Of a stretch of 64,000 bases of DNA, positions 33,267 to 40,976 are shown piece after piece. The stretch comes from Williamsia sp. Lineage in GTDB: Bacteria; Bacteroidota; Bacteroidia; Chitinophagales; Chitinophagaceae. The position numbers were made by a program, and so were the translations under genes. The stretch covers positions 186,001-250,000 of the forward strand of contig JADCRZ010000004.1 of assembly GCA_015069695.1 (NCBI GenBank), in the 5' to 3' direction. The stretch's first letter is position 1; each line of letters starts with the position of its first letter. The notes beneath the pieces are model-generated. The model was not told the DNA's origin, ran no database searches, and worked only from the letters and a program-made list of their open reading frames with translations.

Positions 33267-33767
33267 ATGTATGTCACCAACACAGTATACCATTCTTTTC
33301 CGGTAGGCATTTTGCAGATCTCCGGTTCTGATGAGCAGATAGAAGCAATAAAATTTTGCGGAGAGAGACCGGCTTTACCTCAGGAGCCGGTTTCTTCCCC
33401 CTCTCCCCTCCTGCAGCAATGCATTGATGAATTAAATGAATACTTCCAGGGCGAACGGCAGGAGTTCAGTGTACCGTTTTCACAAAGCGGCACCCCCTTT
33501 CAGCAAAGGGTTTGGAAAGAGCTGCTGAACATCCCTTACGGCAACACGATCAGTTATCTGGAACTATCCAAACGCCTGGGCGATCCCAAAGCCATCCGTG
33601 CCGCCGCCTCTACCAACGGCAAAAACAAGCTGGCGATCATTGTTCCCTGCCACCGCGTGATCGGTGCCAACCGCGAGCTGGTCGGGTATGCAGGCGGACT
33701 GCCACAAAAAAAGTGGCTCCTACAACACGAAGCCCGCATTGCCTGCGGCGTTCAAACCCTTTTTTGA
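33267..33767 (+). CDS. ogt: Methylated-DNA-[protein]-cysteine S-methyltransferase
   Basis: A 166-residue protein with the alkyl-acceptor motif IIVPCHRVIGAN (Cys128) and the preceding helix-turn-helix region FQQRVWKELLNIPYGNTISY. It removes methyl groups from O6-methylguanine in a suicidal transfer. The N-terminal domain is short, as in Ogt-type enzymes, and there is no Ada regulatory domain. It converges with cdd, overlapping its end by 16 bp. Confidence 0.94.
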   Translation: MYVTNTVYHSFPVGILQISGSDEQIEAIKFCGERPALPQEPVSSPSPLLQQCIDELNEYFQGERQEFSVPFSQSGTPFQQRVWKELLNIPYGNTISYLELSKRLGDPKAIRAAASTNGKNKLAIIVPCHRVIGANRELVGYAGGLPQKKWLLQHEARIACGVQTLF

Positions 33768-34282
33768 TTTTGCCGGATTGACTCTCCTGTCTCTTTTATT
33801 TCCAGGTCATCACTGGTAAACGACAAGGGAAGCAGCTGAGATGTGTTGGGCAGCACCCACACTTTACCATCCATACCACCCAGGATCAGCCTGATAGGAT
33901 GCTGGAGCCTCAGCTCGTATTCCTGCAGGGTCTGGCGGCAAAGTCCGCAGGGAGAAATCGGATGGTTGCTGGAAACAAGATCGCTTTTATAGCTCACAGC
34001 CATGGCCACGATGGGTACACCGGGGTAGCGCGAAGAAGCGACAGATAATAAGACCCGCTCGGAGCAAATGCCTACCGGGAAAGAAGCATTCTCCTGGTTG
34101 GAGCCTTCGATCCATTCTCCGTTCTGCAGGAGCGCAGCGGTTCCTACATGAAAATGTGAGTATGGGGCATATGATAATCTGACTGCATCCTGGGCTTTGC
34201 GCAACAGGAGGGCATCTTCTTTACTTAGCTCTTCTGCAGAATCGTATACTTCATATACAAGGGCAAACGTTTCTTTCTTCAT
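33752..34282 (-). CDS. cdd: Cytidine deaminase
   Basis: A 176-residue protein with the two zinc motifs of homotetrameric cytidine deaminases: ENASFPVGICSERVLL (Cys ligand and catalytic Glu) and SPCGLCRQTLQEY (two Cys ligands). It deaminates cytidine and deoxycytidine for pyrimidine salvage in the cytoplasm. It lies 20 bp downstream of lepB in the same direction and overlaps the end of ogt on the other strand by 16 bp. Confidence 0.93.
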   Translation of the reverse strand: MKKETFALVYEVYDSAEELSKEDALLLRKAQDAVRLSYAPYSHFHVGTAALLQNGEWIEGSNQENASFPVGICSERVLLSVASSRYPGVPIVAMAVSYKSDLVSSNHPISPCGLCRQTLQEYELRLQHPIRLILGGMDGKVWVLPNTSQLLPLSFTSDDLEIKETGESIRQNQKRV

Positions 34283-34302
34283 ACGGTACCGGCATGCCGG
34301 TT

Positions 34303-35853
34303 TTATTTAATAGTCTTGAACAGGCGCTTCCAGCGGATGCCATGATTCCAGCTCATCCAGATCAGGGAGGCACTTCCTACAATATGATCTTCGGGCACAA
34401 AGCCCCAATAGCGGGAATCCTGCGACTGGTGCCGGTTGTCTCCCATCATCCAGAAATAATTCATTTTAAAAACATAGCGGTCTGTCTGCTGGTCGTTGAT
34501 GTAAAATTTTCCGTCGCGGTATTCCAGTTTGTTGTGTTCGTAGGTGCGGATGGCCCGTTCGTAAATGCTGTAGTTTTCCGGCGTCAGCATGAGGGCCGCT
34601 CCTTTTTTCGGGATCCAGATCGGGCCATAATTGTCTTGCGTCCAGTTGTGCAGCGTATCGTACGGATATACCATGGGCACTGTATTGGAAGAAGTAATAG
34701 GCTGCACTTCAGCGGTGATCTTTTTTGCAAACTTGTTCTTCTCCATCTTGTCCTTGGCGATATTGGTCAGCAGCATCCGGTATGTACCGGGCTGGTTGGT
34801 CGGACGGAACTCGTCTTCATTGTCTGTACTGATGTCATATTCTTCTTTCAGCACTTCATCATCCAGCTGCTGGCCATTTGTTTCTACAATATAATACGTT
34901 TGCGAATAAGGTGGAAGAAAAGGAGCCTGGCTGTTTATATAGGCCAGTCCGTCTTTTATCTGCAGCGTATCGCCTGAAATTGCCACGCAGCGTTTGATAT
35001 AATTTTCCTGCTTGTCAACCGGCCGCACCACCAGCGGGTACGTATCCGGGTCGCTTAACACCAGGTTTCTTCCCATATCTGCATTTCCGTTTCCCAGCAC
35101 CCTGATCACATCGTAGTAAGGATTTTGCGACTGGTACTCATCGGTATTGATCACAGTATCGCCGGCGGGGAAGTTAAACACCACCACATCATTGCGGTGA
35201 ACCGGGCTTTCGAACCAGCGTATATACGGCAGCGTGATCAGCTCGGAATAGGATTTTGCGTTGGAGCCAGGTAAACTGTGGTGCACAAAGGGCAGGGCCA
35301 GCGGGGTATTGGGAAGCCGGGGCCCGTAGGTCCATTTGCTGACAAATAAAAAATCGTTGATCAGCAGGGTTTTTTCCATAGAACCAGTGGGGATGGTATA
35401 GGCTTCAAACACAAACATGCGGATCAGCGTAGCTGCCACCACGGCAAAGATGCCTGCATCAACCCATTCCCGCACAGCTGATTTGCGATGGGCTTTTACC
35501 ACCTCAACACCCAGGAAACGATCGGTTTTATTGTACCCGATATAAGCAAAATAAAGAGGAGAAGCCAGCACGGTAAGCACATGCTCCCAAAATTTAAACT
35601 TGCCAAACGGCTTTACAAACTCGATGTAGATACCCAGCACCACAAACCAGCCTACAATGGGTATAAACTGCCAGAAGAACCAATGCCGCGGCCTTTTGGC
35701 GATGTCGAGGATCACACCTACATTGTAAAAAGGAATCAAGGCCTTCCATCCGGGTACGCCCGCCTTTTTAAACATGCCGTACATTCCGGGTGCAGGCAAA
35801 AAAACCAACAAAAAAGAAATAAAAGCTATAATGAGTATCTGGTAAGATGTCAT
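34303..35853 (-). CDS. lepB: Signal peptidase I with N-terminal multi-helix membrane extension
   Basis: A 516-residue protein, longer than classical LepB. The N-terminal about 110 residues contain several membrane helices (MTSYQILIIAFISFLLVFLP..., then VILDIAKRPRHWFFWQFIPI), resembling the DUF5684 domain. Then comes the S26 peptidase: catalytic Ser in TIPTGSMEKTLL, catalytic Lys in NYIKRCVAISGD, and the box E-like MGDNRHQSQDSRYWG near the C-terminus. A long periplasmic insertion separates the Lys and the final box. It cleaves signal peptides of exported proteins. The ATG at 35853 is preferred over one 11 codons upstream. Confidence 0.93.
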   Translation of the reverse strand: MTSYQILIIAFISFLLVFLPAPGMYGMFKKAGVPGWKALIPFYNVGVILDIAKRPRHWFFWQFIPIVGWFVVLGIYIEFVKPFGKFKFWEHVLTVLASPLYFAYIGYNKTDRFLGVEVVKAHRKSAVREWVDAGIFAVVAATLIRMFVFEAYTIPTGSMEKTLLINDFLFVSKWTYGPRLPNTPLALPFVHHSLPGSNAKSYSELITLPYIRWFESPVHRNDVVVFNFPAGDTVINTDEYQSQNPYYDVIRVLGNGNADMGRNLVLSDPDTYPLVVRPVDKQENYIKRCVAISGDTLQIKDGLAYINSQAPFLPPYSQTYYIVETNGQQLDDEVLKEEYDISTDNEDEFRPTNQPGTYRMLLTNIAKDKMEKNKFAKKITAEVQPITSSNTVPMVYPYDTLHNWTQDNYGPIWIPKKGAALMLTPENYSIYERAIRTYEHNKLEYRDGKFYINDQQTDRYVFKMNYFWMMGDNRHQSQDSRYWGFVPEDHIVGSASLIWMSWNHGIRWKRLFKTIK

Positions 35854-35944
35854 GCGCGCTGCGTTTAATTGCGACAAAAATACCAATCTGGTTTAAAAAA
35901 CAGGAGCAGGGTCCAAAACTTAACTTCCTTATAAGCAATTATCT

Positions 35945-36610
35945 TTACCCTTTTCCCGCCACGATAAGTACGATCTCCCCCCTTACCTGTTTCGCCTGAT
36001 AATGGGCACATACTTCGGCCAGGCTGCCCCGCGTATTCTCTTCATACAGCTTTGTAAGCTCACGGCTCACGCAACAGGCCCTTTCATCGCCAAAGACCTG
36101 CCTGAACTCTTCCAGCGTTTTTACGAGGCGCATGGGCGATTCATAAAAGACCATCGTGCGTTCTTCGGATGCCAGTTGCGTAAGCAGGGTATGACGGCCT
36201 TTTTTCAGCGGCAGGAATCCTTCAAAAACAAACCGGTTGATAGGCAACCCGCTGTTTACCAGGGCGGGCACAAAGGCGGTCGCGCCGGGTAAGCACTCTA
36301 CGCGGACGCTTTCACGGATGCATGCACGTACAAGCAAAAAAGCAGGATCTGAAATCCCCGGTGTTCCTGCATCGGTCAGCAGGGCCATCGTCTTGCCCTG
36401 CACAAGCTGTTCTACCAGCGACTGCACTACCCTGTGCTCATTGTGCTGGTGGTAAGATGAGAGGGGCTTGCTGATATTGTAATGCTGCAGCAGCTTGGAT
36501 GATGTGCGGGTATCTTCTGCCAGAATAAGATCAGCCTGCTTCAGGACTTCAACAGCCCGGAACGTGATGTCCTGCAGGTTGCCGATAGGAGAAGGAACAA
36601 GATAAAGCAT
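35945..36610 (-). CDS. rsmI: 16S rRNA (cytidine(1402)-2'-O)-methyltransferase
   Basis: A 221-residue tetrapyrrole-methylase-fold protein starting MLYLVPSPIGNLQDITFRA, with LAEDTRTSSKLL and LLTDAGTPGISDPAFLLV following, all standard RsmI motifs. It methylates C1402 of 16S rRNA at the decoding centre. It follows purS by 3 bp on the minus strand. The length is slightly short for the family because the C-terminal domain is trimmed, as often in Bacteroidota. Confidence 0.93.
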   Translation of the reverse strand: MLYLVPSPIGNLQDITFRAVEVLKQADLILAEDTRTSSKLLQHYNISKPLSSYHQHNEHRVVQSLVEQLVQGKTMALLTDAGTPGISDPAFLLVRACIRESVRVECLPGATAFVPALVNSGLPINRFVFEGFLPLKKGRHTLLTQLASEERTMVFYESPMRLVKTLEEFRQVFGDERACCVSRELTKLYEENTRGSLAEVCAHYQAKQVRGEIVLIVAGKG

Positions 36611-36613
36611 AGA

Positions 36614-36856
36614 TTACACCGTGATTTCATAGTACTCCATCACGGGATTGGCCAGCAGTTTTTTGGCAGCTTCTTCCGCCACCTGCCTGGCTTCTTCTTC
36701 CGAAGCAGAATCAATGTACAGGGTTACGTTCTTGCCGATCCTGACATCCTGCACACCGGCAATGCCGATATTTTCCAATCCTCCCCGCACTGCCTTTCCC
36801 TGCGGGTCCAACAGTTCTTTGAGCGGCATTACTTTTACCTGAATTGTATAGGTCAT
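36614..36856 (-). CDS. purS: Phosphoribosylformylglycinamidine synthase subunit PurS
   Basis: An 80-residue protein with the PurS pattern: TYTIQVKVMPLKELLDPQGKA, then GLENIGIAGVQDVRIGK and YIDSASEEEARQVAEEAAKKLL. It forms the small structural subunit of the PurS/PurQ/PurL enzyme of purine synthesis. purQ and purL are not adjacent. It is co-directional and nearly contiguous with rsmI. Confidence 0.9.
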   Translation of the reverse strand: MTYTIQVKVMPLKELLDPQGKAVRGGLENIGIAGVQDVRIGKNVTLYIDSASEEEARQVAEEAAKKLLANPVMEYYEITV

Positions 36857-36923
36857 ATTGTTTGTTTTGGATCATGTAGAAAAAAGATCATGCTGGTCAG
36901 CAGACCATTGGCTGTCCTGACTC

Positions 36924-37688
36924 CTATGATCTTTTGGGTTGCCTGGATGCGAGTAAAGATATGATGATATAACACAGAAAAACAACCGGCACGGCCAACC
37001 ACTTTAAAAAGATGGCAGACAGGACTGCGATCAGCAGCAGAGTGATCTCGGGCAGGCGGCCCTTGCTGCTGCCCCCTGATTTTAAGGCAATCAGGGGCAG
37101 GGTACTAACCATTAAATAACTGGAGACCCCGATAAAAGCGTATAAAAACCATTTGTTCAGGAGCAACCGGCTAAGGTCATAATAATTGTAGAAAAGAATC
37201 AGGGGCAGCGATGCTACCAGCAATCCGGCTGCCGGTGCAGGCACGCCCTTGAAACCGGTTTGCTGCGATGGATCAATATTAAAGCGGGCAAGCCGGTAGG
37301 CACTGGCACAGGGAAAAACAAGTGCCGGCACCAGGGCTGCTATGCTGATGTCCAAACCATTCTGGGCCTGGGCGTAACTCATGCGCAGCAATTGATAAAG
37401 GATCATGCCGGGCGCCAGTCCAAAGCTTACCACATCTGCCAGCGAATCAAGCTGCTTGCCTATGGGAGAAGATGCGTGGAACAGCCTTGCCACAAAACCA
37501 TCCAGAAAATCAATGGCAGCTGCAATGCCGATGCAGACAGAACCCCACACAATTTTTTCCGGGAGGTTGAGCACGGTTTCCCTGTCGTTGATCAGAATAA
37601 GCGTTTCACCGGTTTGAAGGATAAAGATGACGGCCAGACAGCCTGCCATCAGATTGAGCAGGGTAAAAATATTGGGAATCTGCTTCAT
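36924..37688 (-). CDS. pssA: CDP-diacylglycerol--serine O-phosphatidyltransferase
   Basis: A 254-residue membrane protein starting MKQIPNIFTLLNLMAGCLAV. The CDP-alcohol phosphotransferase motif is visible as AAAIDFLDGFVARLFHASSPIGKQLDSLAD (given in part), which matches D-x-x-D-G-x-x-A-R-x8-G-x3-D-x3-D. It makes phosphatidylserine, the precursor of phosphatidylethanolamine, in the inner membrane. The ATG at 37688 is chosen by family start. It is divergent from msrB. Confidence 0.94.
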   Translation of the reverse strand: MKQIPNIFTLLNLMAGCLAVIFILQTGETLILINDRETVLNLPEKIVWGSVCIGIAAAIDFLDGFVARLFHASSPIGKQLDSLADVVSFGLAPGMILYQLLRMSYAQAQNGLDISIAALVPALVFPCASAYRLARFNIDPSQQTGFKGVPAPAAGLLVASLPLILFYNYYDLSRLLLNKWFLYAFIGVSSYLMVSTLPLIALKSGGSSKGRLPEITLLLIAVLSAIFLKWLAVPVVFLCYIIISLLASRQPKRS

Positions 37689-37842
37689 ACATGCAATTTG
37701 TGAACGGTGTAAATCTACAGCTATTTCGCCTGTCAACAGAGCAGCTGCTCCCCCGTAAAAACAATCTTTTCATCCAGTGTTAACAAATTTTCGTAAACTT
37801 ATTGGAAGGATACACCGTTTATTTGTCAATAATACCCATTTT

Positions 37843-38379
37843 ATGCAAAAAACTTTCTTGCTGCTTGTAACCGTCTTTTGTCTGTTAAACACGCACTGCG
37901 GACAGGCACAGTCGAAAGGTAAACGATTTCCCGAGCCGCCTATTGCTGACAAGAAAACAACTTATTCCATGCAGCTAAGCGATGCAGAGTGGAGGCAAAG
38001 GCTCACACCGGCTCAATACAATATCCTGCGCGAAGAAGGTACCGAACAGGCGTTTACAGGTAAATACGATCATTTTTATCAGAAGGGTACTTATTATTCT
38101 GCTGCTTCCCTGCAGCCCTTGTTCAGCTCCGAAACCAAATTCAACTCCGGTACCGGCTGGCCCAGTTTTTATGCCCCCATCACACCGGATGCTGTAAAGC
38201 TTATCAGAGACAACAGCTTTGGCATGACGCGGTGGGAAGTGGTGGACAGCAAAAGCGGTTCGCACCTGGGGCATGTGTTTGACGACGGACCTGCGCCTAC
38301 CGGTAAACGGTATTGCATGAATTCAGATGCACTGATATTTGTACCCGAAGGTGGCAAACCACCAGTAAGCTCAAAGTAA
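37843..38379 (+). CDS. msrB: Exported peptide-methionine (R)-S-oxide reductase MsrB
   Basis: A 178-residue protein with a signal peptide ([20 protein letters not shown]) and the MsrB domain: [21 protein letters not shown] and the catalytic RYCMNSDAL (Cys158). The zinc-binding Cys pairs of some MsrB enzymes are not seen, so it is probably the zinc-free type. It reduces the R-epimer of methionine sulfoxide in periplasmic proteins. The start is the ATG at 37843. msrA follows after 26 bp. Confidence 0.93.
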   Translation: MQKTFLLLVTVFCLLNTHCGQAQSKGKRFPEPPIADKKTTYSMQLSDAEWRQRLTPAQYNILREEGTEQAFTGKYDHFYQKGTYYSAASLQPLFSSETKFNSGTGWPSFYAPITPDAVKLIRDNSFGMTRWEVVDSKSGSHLGHVFDDGPAPTGKRYCMNSDALIFVPEGGKPPVSSK

Positions 38380-38405
38380 AAAACAAAAACCTGCAAAACT
38401 CACAT

Positions 38406-39053
38406 ATGAAAGCACTCGTCGCCATGCTGCTGATGGTAACTACTCTCAGCGCCTGCGCTCAATCAGGCAGTAAAAAGTTTTCAGCTCCTGCAGCCACCAG
38501 GCAAAATGCATCCGCACATGAAGCCGTTGCTACTTTTGCCGAAGGTTGCTTCTGGCATTCCGAGATTGTTTTTCAAAGCCTGGCAGGCGTGCGTGATGCG
38601 GTATCCGGGTATGCCGGGGGTACAGACAAAAATCCGGATTATGAAAAAGTCAGCAGCGGAGAAACCGGTCATGCCGAAGCTGTGCAGGTGTATTATGATT
38701 CTTCTGTGGTAAGTTTTGAAACCCTGGTAAAAGCCTTCTTTGCCAGCCAGGACCCTACTACCCTCAACCGGCAGGGCAACGATGTAGGCACCCAATACCG
38801 CTCTGTGGCTTTCTACCGCAATGAAAAAGAAAAAGAAATCATTGATGCAGAGATCAAGCGGCTGACAGACATGAAAAAATACCGCGATAAGATCGTTACA
38901 GAGGTAAAACCCCTTACCAAGTTTTATCCGGCCGAAGACTATCACCAGGAGTATATTTCCCACAACCCGGATAACCCGTACGTGCAAAATGTTTGCATCC
39001 CGGAGTTCCTGGAGTTCAAAAGGGAATTCAAAACCAATTATAAAAAGCAATAG
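38406..39053 (+). CDS. msrA: Exported peptide-methionine (S)-S-oxide reductase MsrA
   Basis: A 215-residue protein with an N-terminal lipoprotein-type signal (LSACAQ) and the MsrA active-site motif EGCFWHSE (Cys48), then SGYAGGTDKNPDYEKV and SQDPTTLNRQGNDVGTQYRS. With MsrB it covers both epimers of methionine sulfoxide outside the cytoplasm. The ATG at 38406 sets the signal peptide. A strong terminator follows at 39077-39114. Confidence 0.94.
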   Translation: MKALVAMLLMVTTLSACAQSGSKKFSAPAATRQNASAHEAVATFAEGCFWHSEIVFQSLAGVRDAVSGYAGGTDKNPDYEKVSSGETGHAEAVQVYYDSSVVSFETLVKAFFASQDPTTLNRQGNDVGTQYRSVAFYRNEKEKEIIDAEIKRLTDMKKYRDKIVTEVKPLTKFYPAEDYHQEYISHNPDNPYVQNVCIPEFLEFKREFKTNYKKQ

Positions 39054-39076
39054 CGGTCGCACCAACGGCCGCTTAC

Positions 39077-39114
39077 AAAAAAGCCATGCTCCCGGTTGAG
39101 GCATGGCTTTTTTT
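39077..39114. terminator. Bidirectional intrinsic terminator after msrA
   Basis: AAAAAAGCCATGC (39077-39089) pairs with GCATGGCTTTTTT (39101-39113), leaving an 11-nt loop. A-rich and T-rich flanks make it work in both directions. It would end the msrB-msrA transcript and any transcript from the right. Confidence 0.8.
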
Positions 39115-39137
39115 ATCAGCATAAACAAGGAAGGCGT

Positions 39138-39255
39138 TTACATTTTTTCCTTCTTTGTACGATCCATCTTCATCATTTTTCCATCCATATACACACAGTC
39201 ACCGTCCTTGATCACTTTTGTTGATCCGTCTTTCATGGTTAATTTTCCACTGGGT
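39138..39255 (-). pseudogene. Remnant of a DUF6799-type protein
   Basis: On the minus strand about 38 codons read GKLTMKDGSTKVIKDGDC, then VYMDGKMMKMDR and a basic tail before the stop at 39138. This is the last repeat of DUF6799 proteins, which normally contain two or three Met/Asp/Gly-rich repeats after a signal peptide. Further upstream the frame stays open but the sequence is unrelated (VRNCLRILWIFFG) and no signal peptide or first repeats are present. I therefore read it as a 3' fragment, although a very small functional gene cannot be excluded. Confidence 0.45.
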
Positions 39256-39397
39256 GAATTGACAGATCCGAAGAAAATCCATAGAATTCTTAAACAGTTT
39301 CGAACTCTCTCAGAGAAAAGCTTGTTTAGCAAAAAAGGCCGGAACCGGAGGAACAGGAAGGTGCAGTAACATCAGTTGATCACAACAACAGCATACC

Positions 39398-40276
39398 ATG
39401 GCAAACAGTACAAATCCGCGGGAGGAGTATCGCCCGCAATCAAGTGATATAAAAGAACAGCAGCTGCCTTATCCTGCCAGCCAGGAAGACATGCAGCAAC
39501 AGCCGGATTCAGATCTTTCCAATTATAAACCGGCCGGAAAACTGAAGGATAAGGTAGCCCTTATTACCGGGGCTGATTCGGGCATCGGCAGGGCCGTTGC
39601 CATTGCCTTTGGCATGGAAGGCGCCCGGGTAGCGGTTTTGTACAATGAAACCGACCAGGATGCCCGCGAAACAAAAAGAATGGTAGAAGCAAAAGGCGCT
39701 GCTTGCTTGCTCATTAAAGCAGATGTGAGAAGCCGGCAGGCTTGTTTTGATGCGGTGCAGCAAACGGTAGCGCATTTCGGAAAACTGAACATCCTGGTCA
39801 ACAATGCAGCCTACCAGCAATCGCACAGCAGGCTGGAAGACATTACAGAAGAAGGACTGCGCCGCACGTTTGAGACAAATATTTTTGGCTACTTCTTTAT
39901 GGCCCAGGCTGCGTTGCCCCACCTCAAAGAAGGAGATGCCATCATCAACACAGGCAGCATCGTAGGGGAAACCGGCCTCCCCATCCTGGTAGATTATGCT
40001 TCCACTAAGGGCGCCATCCACGCGTTTACAAAATCGCTTGCCCTGCAGTTGGGAAAAAAGAAGATCAGGGTAAACGCCGTTGTGCCTGGCCCTGTTTGGA
40101 CGCCCGGCATTCCTGCCACCATGCCACCGGAAGAAGTAGAGAATTTTGGTCATGAAGTAGCCCTGGAACGCCCTGGCCAGCCCGAAGAACTGGCACCGGC
40201 TTATGTGCTGCTGGCCTCTTCAGACGGCAGCTTTATGACGGGCAGCCTCGTGCAGGTGACCGGCGGCAGATTGTGA
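39398..40276 (+). CDS. Short-chain dehydrogenase (YdaD/YhdF-like stress-type SDR)
   Basis: A 292-residue SDR with a polar, Pro/Gln-rich N-terminal extension of about 45 residues (REEYRPQSSDIKEQQLPYP), the NAD(P)-binding TGADSGIG (57-64), NNAAYQQS, and the catalytic YASTKGA. The extension and motif set resemble the general-stress SDRs of Bacillus (YdaD, YhdF). The substrate is unknown. It lies 85 bp upstream of the sugar-oxidation gene group and is in the same direction, so a shared theme is possible. Homologous proteins are usually cytoplasmic. Confidence 0.87.
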   Translation: MANSTNPREEYRPQSSDIKEQQLPYPASQEDMQQQPDSDLSNYKPAGKLKDKVALITGADSGIGRAVAIAFGMEGARVAVLYNETDQDARETKRMVEAKGAACLLIKADVRSRQACFDAVQQTVAHFGKLNILVNNAAYQQSHSRLEDITEEGLRRTFETNIFGYFFMAQAALPHLKEGDAIINTGSIVGETGLPILVDYASTKGAIHAFTKSLALQLGKKKIRVNAVVPGPVWTPGIPATMPPEEVENFGHEVALERPGQPEELAPAYVLLASSDGSFMTGSLVQVTGGRL

Positions 40277-40361
40277 TGCATCAGCATGGGCGCATACCAG
40301 CGGCATGATAAAAGTCCCGCTTCGTTTATACTTATCCGTAAACTTTATACCAGCACCATCC

Positions 40362-40976
40362 ATGTCTCATAACAAGCCGCACCAGCTTGCAACCACCAGG
40401 CAGCTCCTTGATTCAGCGTTGGTATCAACTGCTACCAAAGCCGTTCTGGAAGATAGATTACAGGAAAAACAAACTGCGCCTGCTTTCCTGGATGCAGCCA
40501 GCTTCCGCCTGCTGACCATTTTGTGCCGCCACCTGCTGGCAGAGGAGGATGGAACACGGGCCGCTCGCGTGGCAGCAGACATCGATGCGAGGTTAGCTGC
40601 GAATAAATCAAACGGCTGGCGTTACCAGCAAATGCCTGCAGACCGTGATGCATATGCGCTGGCGCTCAAAGCCATGGACGAAACAGCCCGCAGCAATTAC
40701 CAGCATGCTTTTGCAGACCTTTCAACAGACAAGCAACTGGCACTGCTGCACCAGTTGCAAAAGGGCGAAACAGGCGGTGAATATTGGAACAAGGTATCTC
40801 CACTGAAATTTTTTGAAGAACTGCTCTGTGAAGCTACAGAGCTGTATTACAGCTATCCTTATGCGCTGGAAGAGATCGGGTTTGCGGGCATAGCAGATGC
40901 GCAGGGTTGGAAGGAGATCGGCCTTCCGCAAGAGAAGGAAGAGGATAAACAACCTGCCATTACACAACTGCCATGA
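40362..40976 (+). CDS. Gluconate 2-dehydrogenase subunit 3-like protein
   Basis: A 204-residue protein that resembles the gluconate 2-dehydrogenase subunit 3 family: LLTILCRHLLAEE near residue 50, then helices and YYSYPYALEEIGFAG (about residue 163) near the C-terminus. This subunit normally assists a GMC flavoprotein, and here a GMC oxidoreductase gene overlaps its stop by ATGA. Family members usually carry a Tat signal; none is seen here, so this version may work in the cytoplasm. The ATG at 40362 is preferred over an upstream ATG. Confidence 0.75.
   Translation: MSHNKPHQLATTRQLLDSALVSTATKAVLEDRLQEKQTAPAFLDAASFRLLTILCRHLLAEEDGTRAARVAADIDARLAANKSNGWRYQQMPADRDAYALALKAMDETARSNYQHAFADLSTDKQLALLHQLQKGETGGEYWNKVSPLKFFEELLCEATELYYSYPYALEEIGFAGIADAQGWKEIGLPQEKEEDKQPAITQLP

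Noticed and set aside
34294-34977. Plus-strand open frame over lepB
   Set aside because: Antisense of the lepB coding sequence, with no family motifs or promoter.
37739-37750. Palindrome GAGCAGCTGCTC between pssA and msrB as an operator
   Set aside because: A 12-bp palindrome alone is weak evidence, with no second site or matching regulator nearby.
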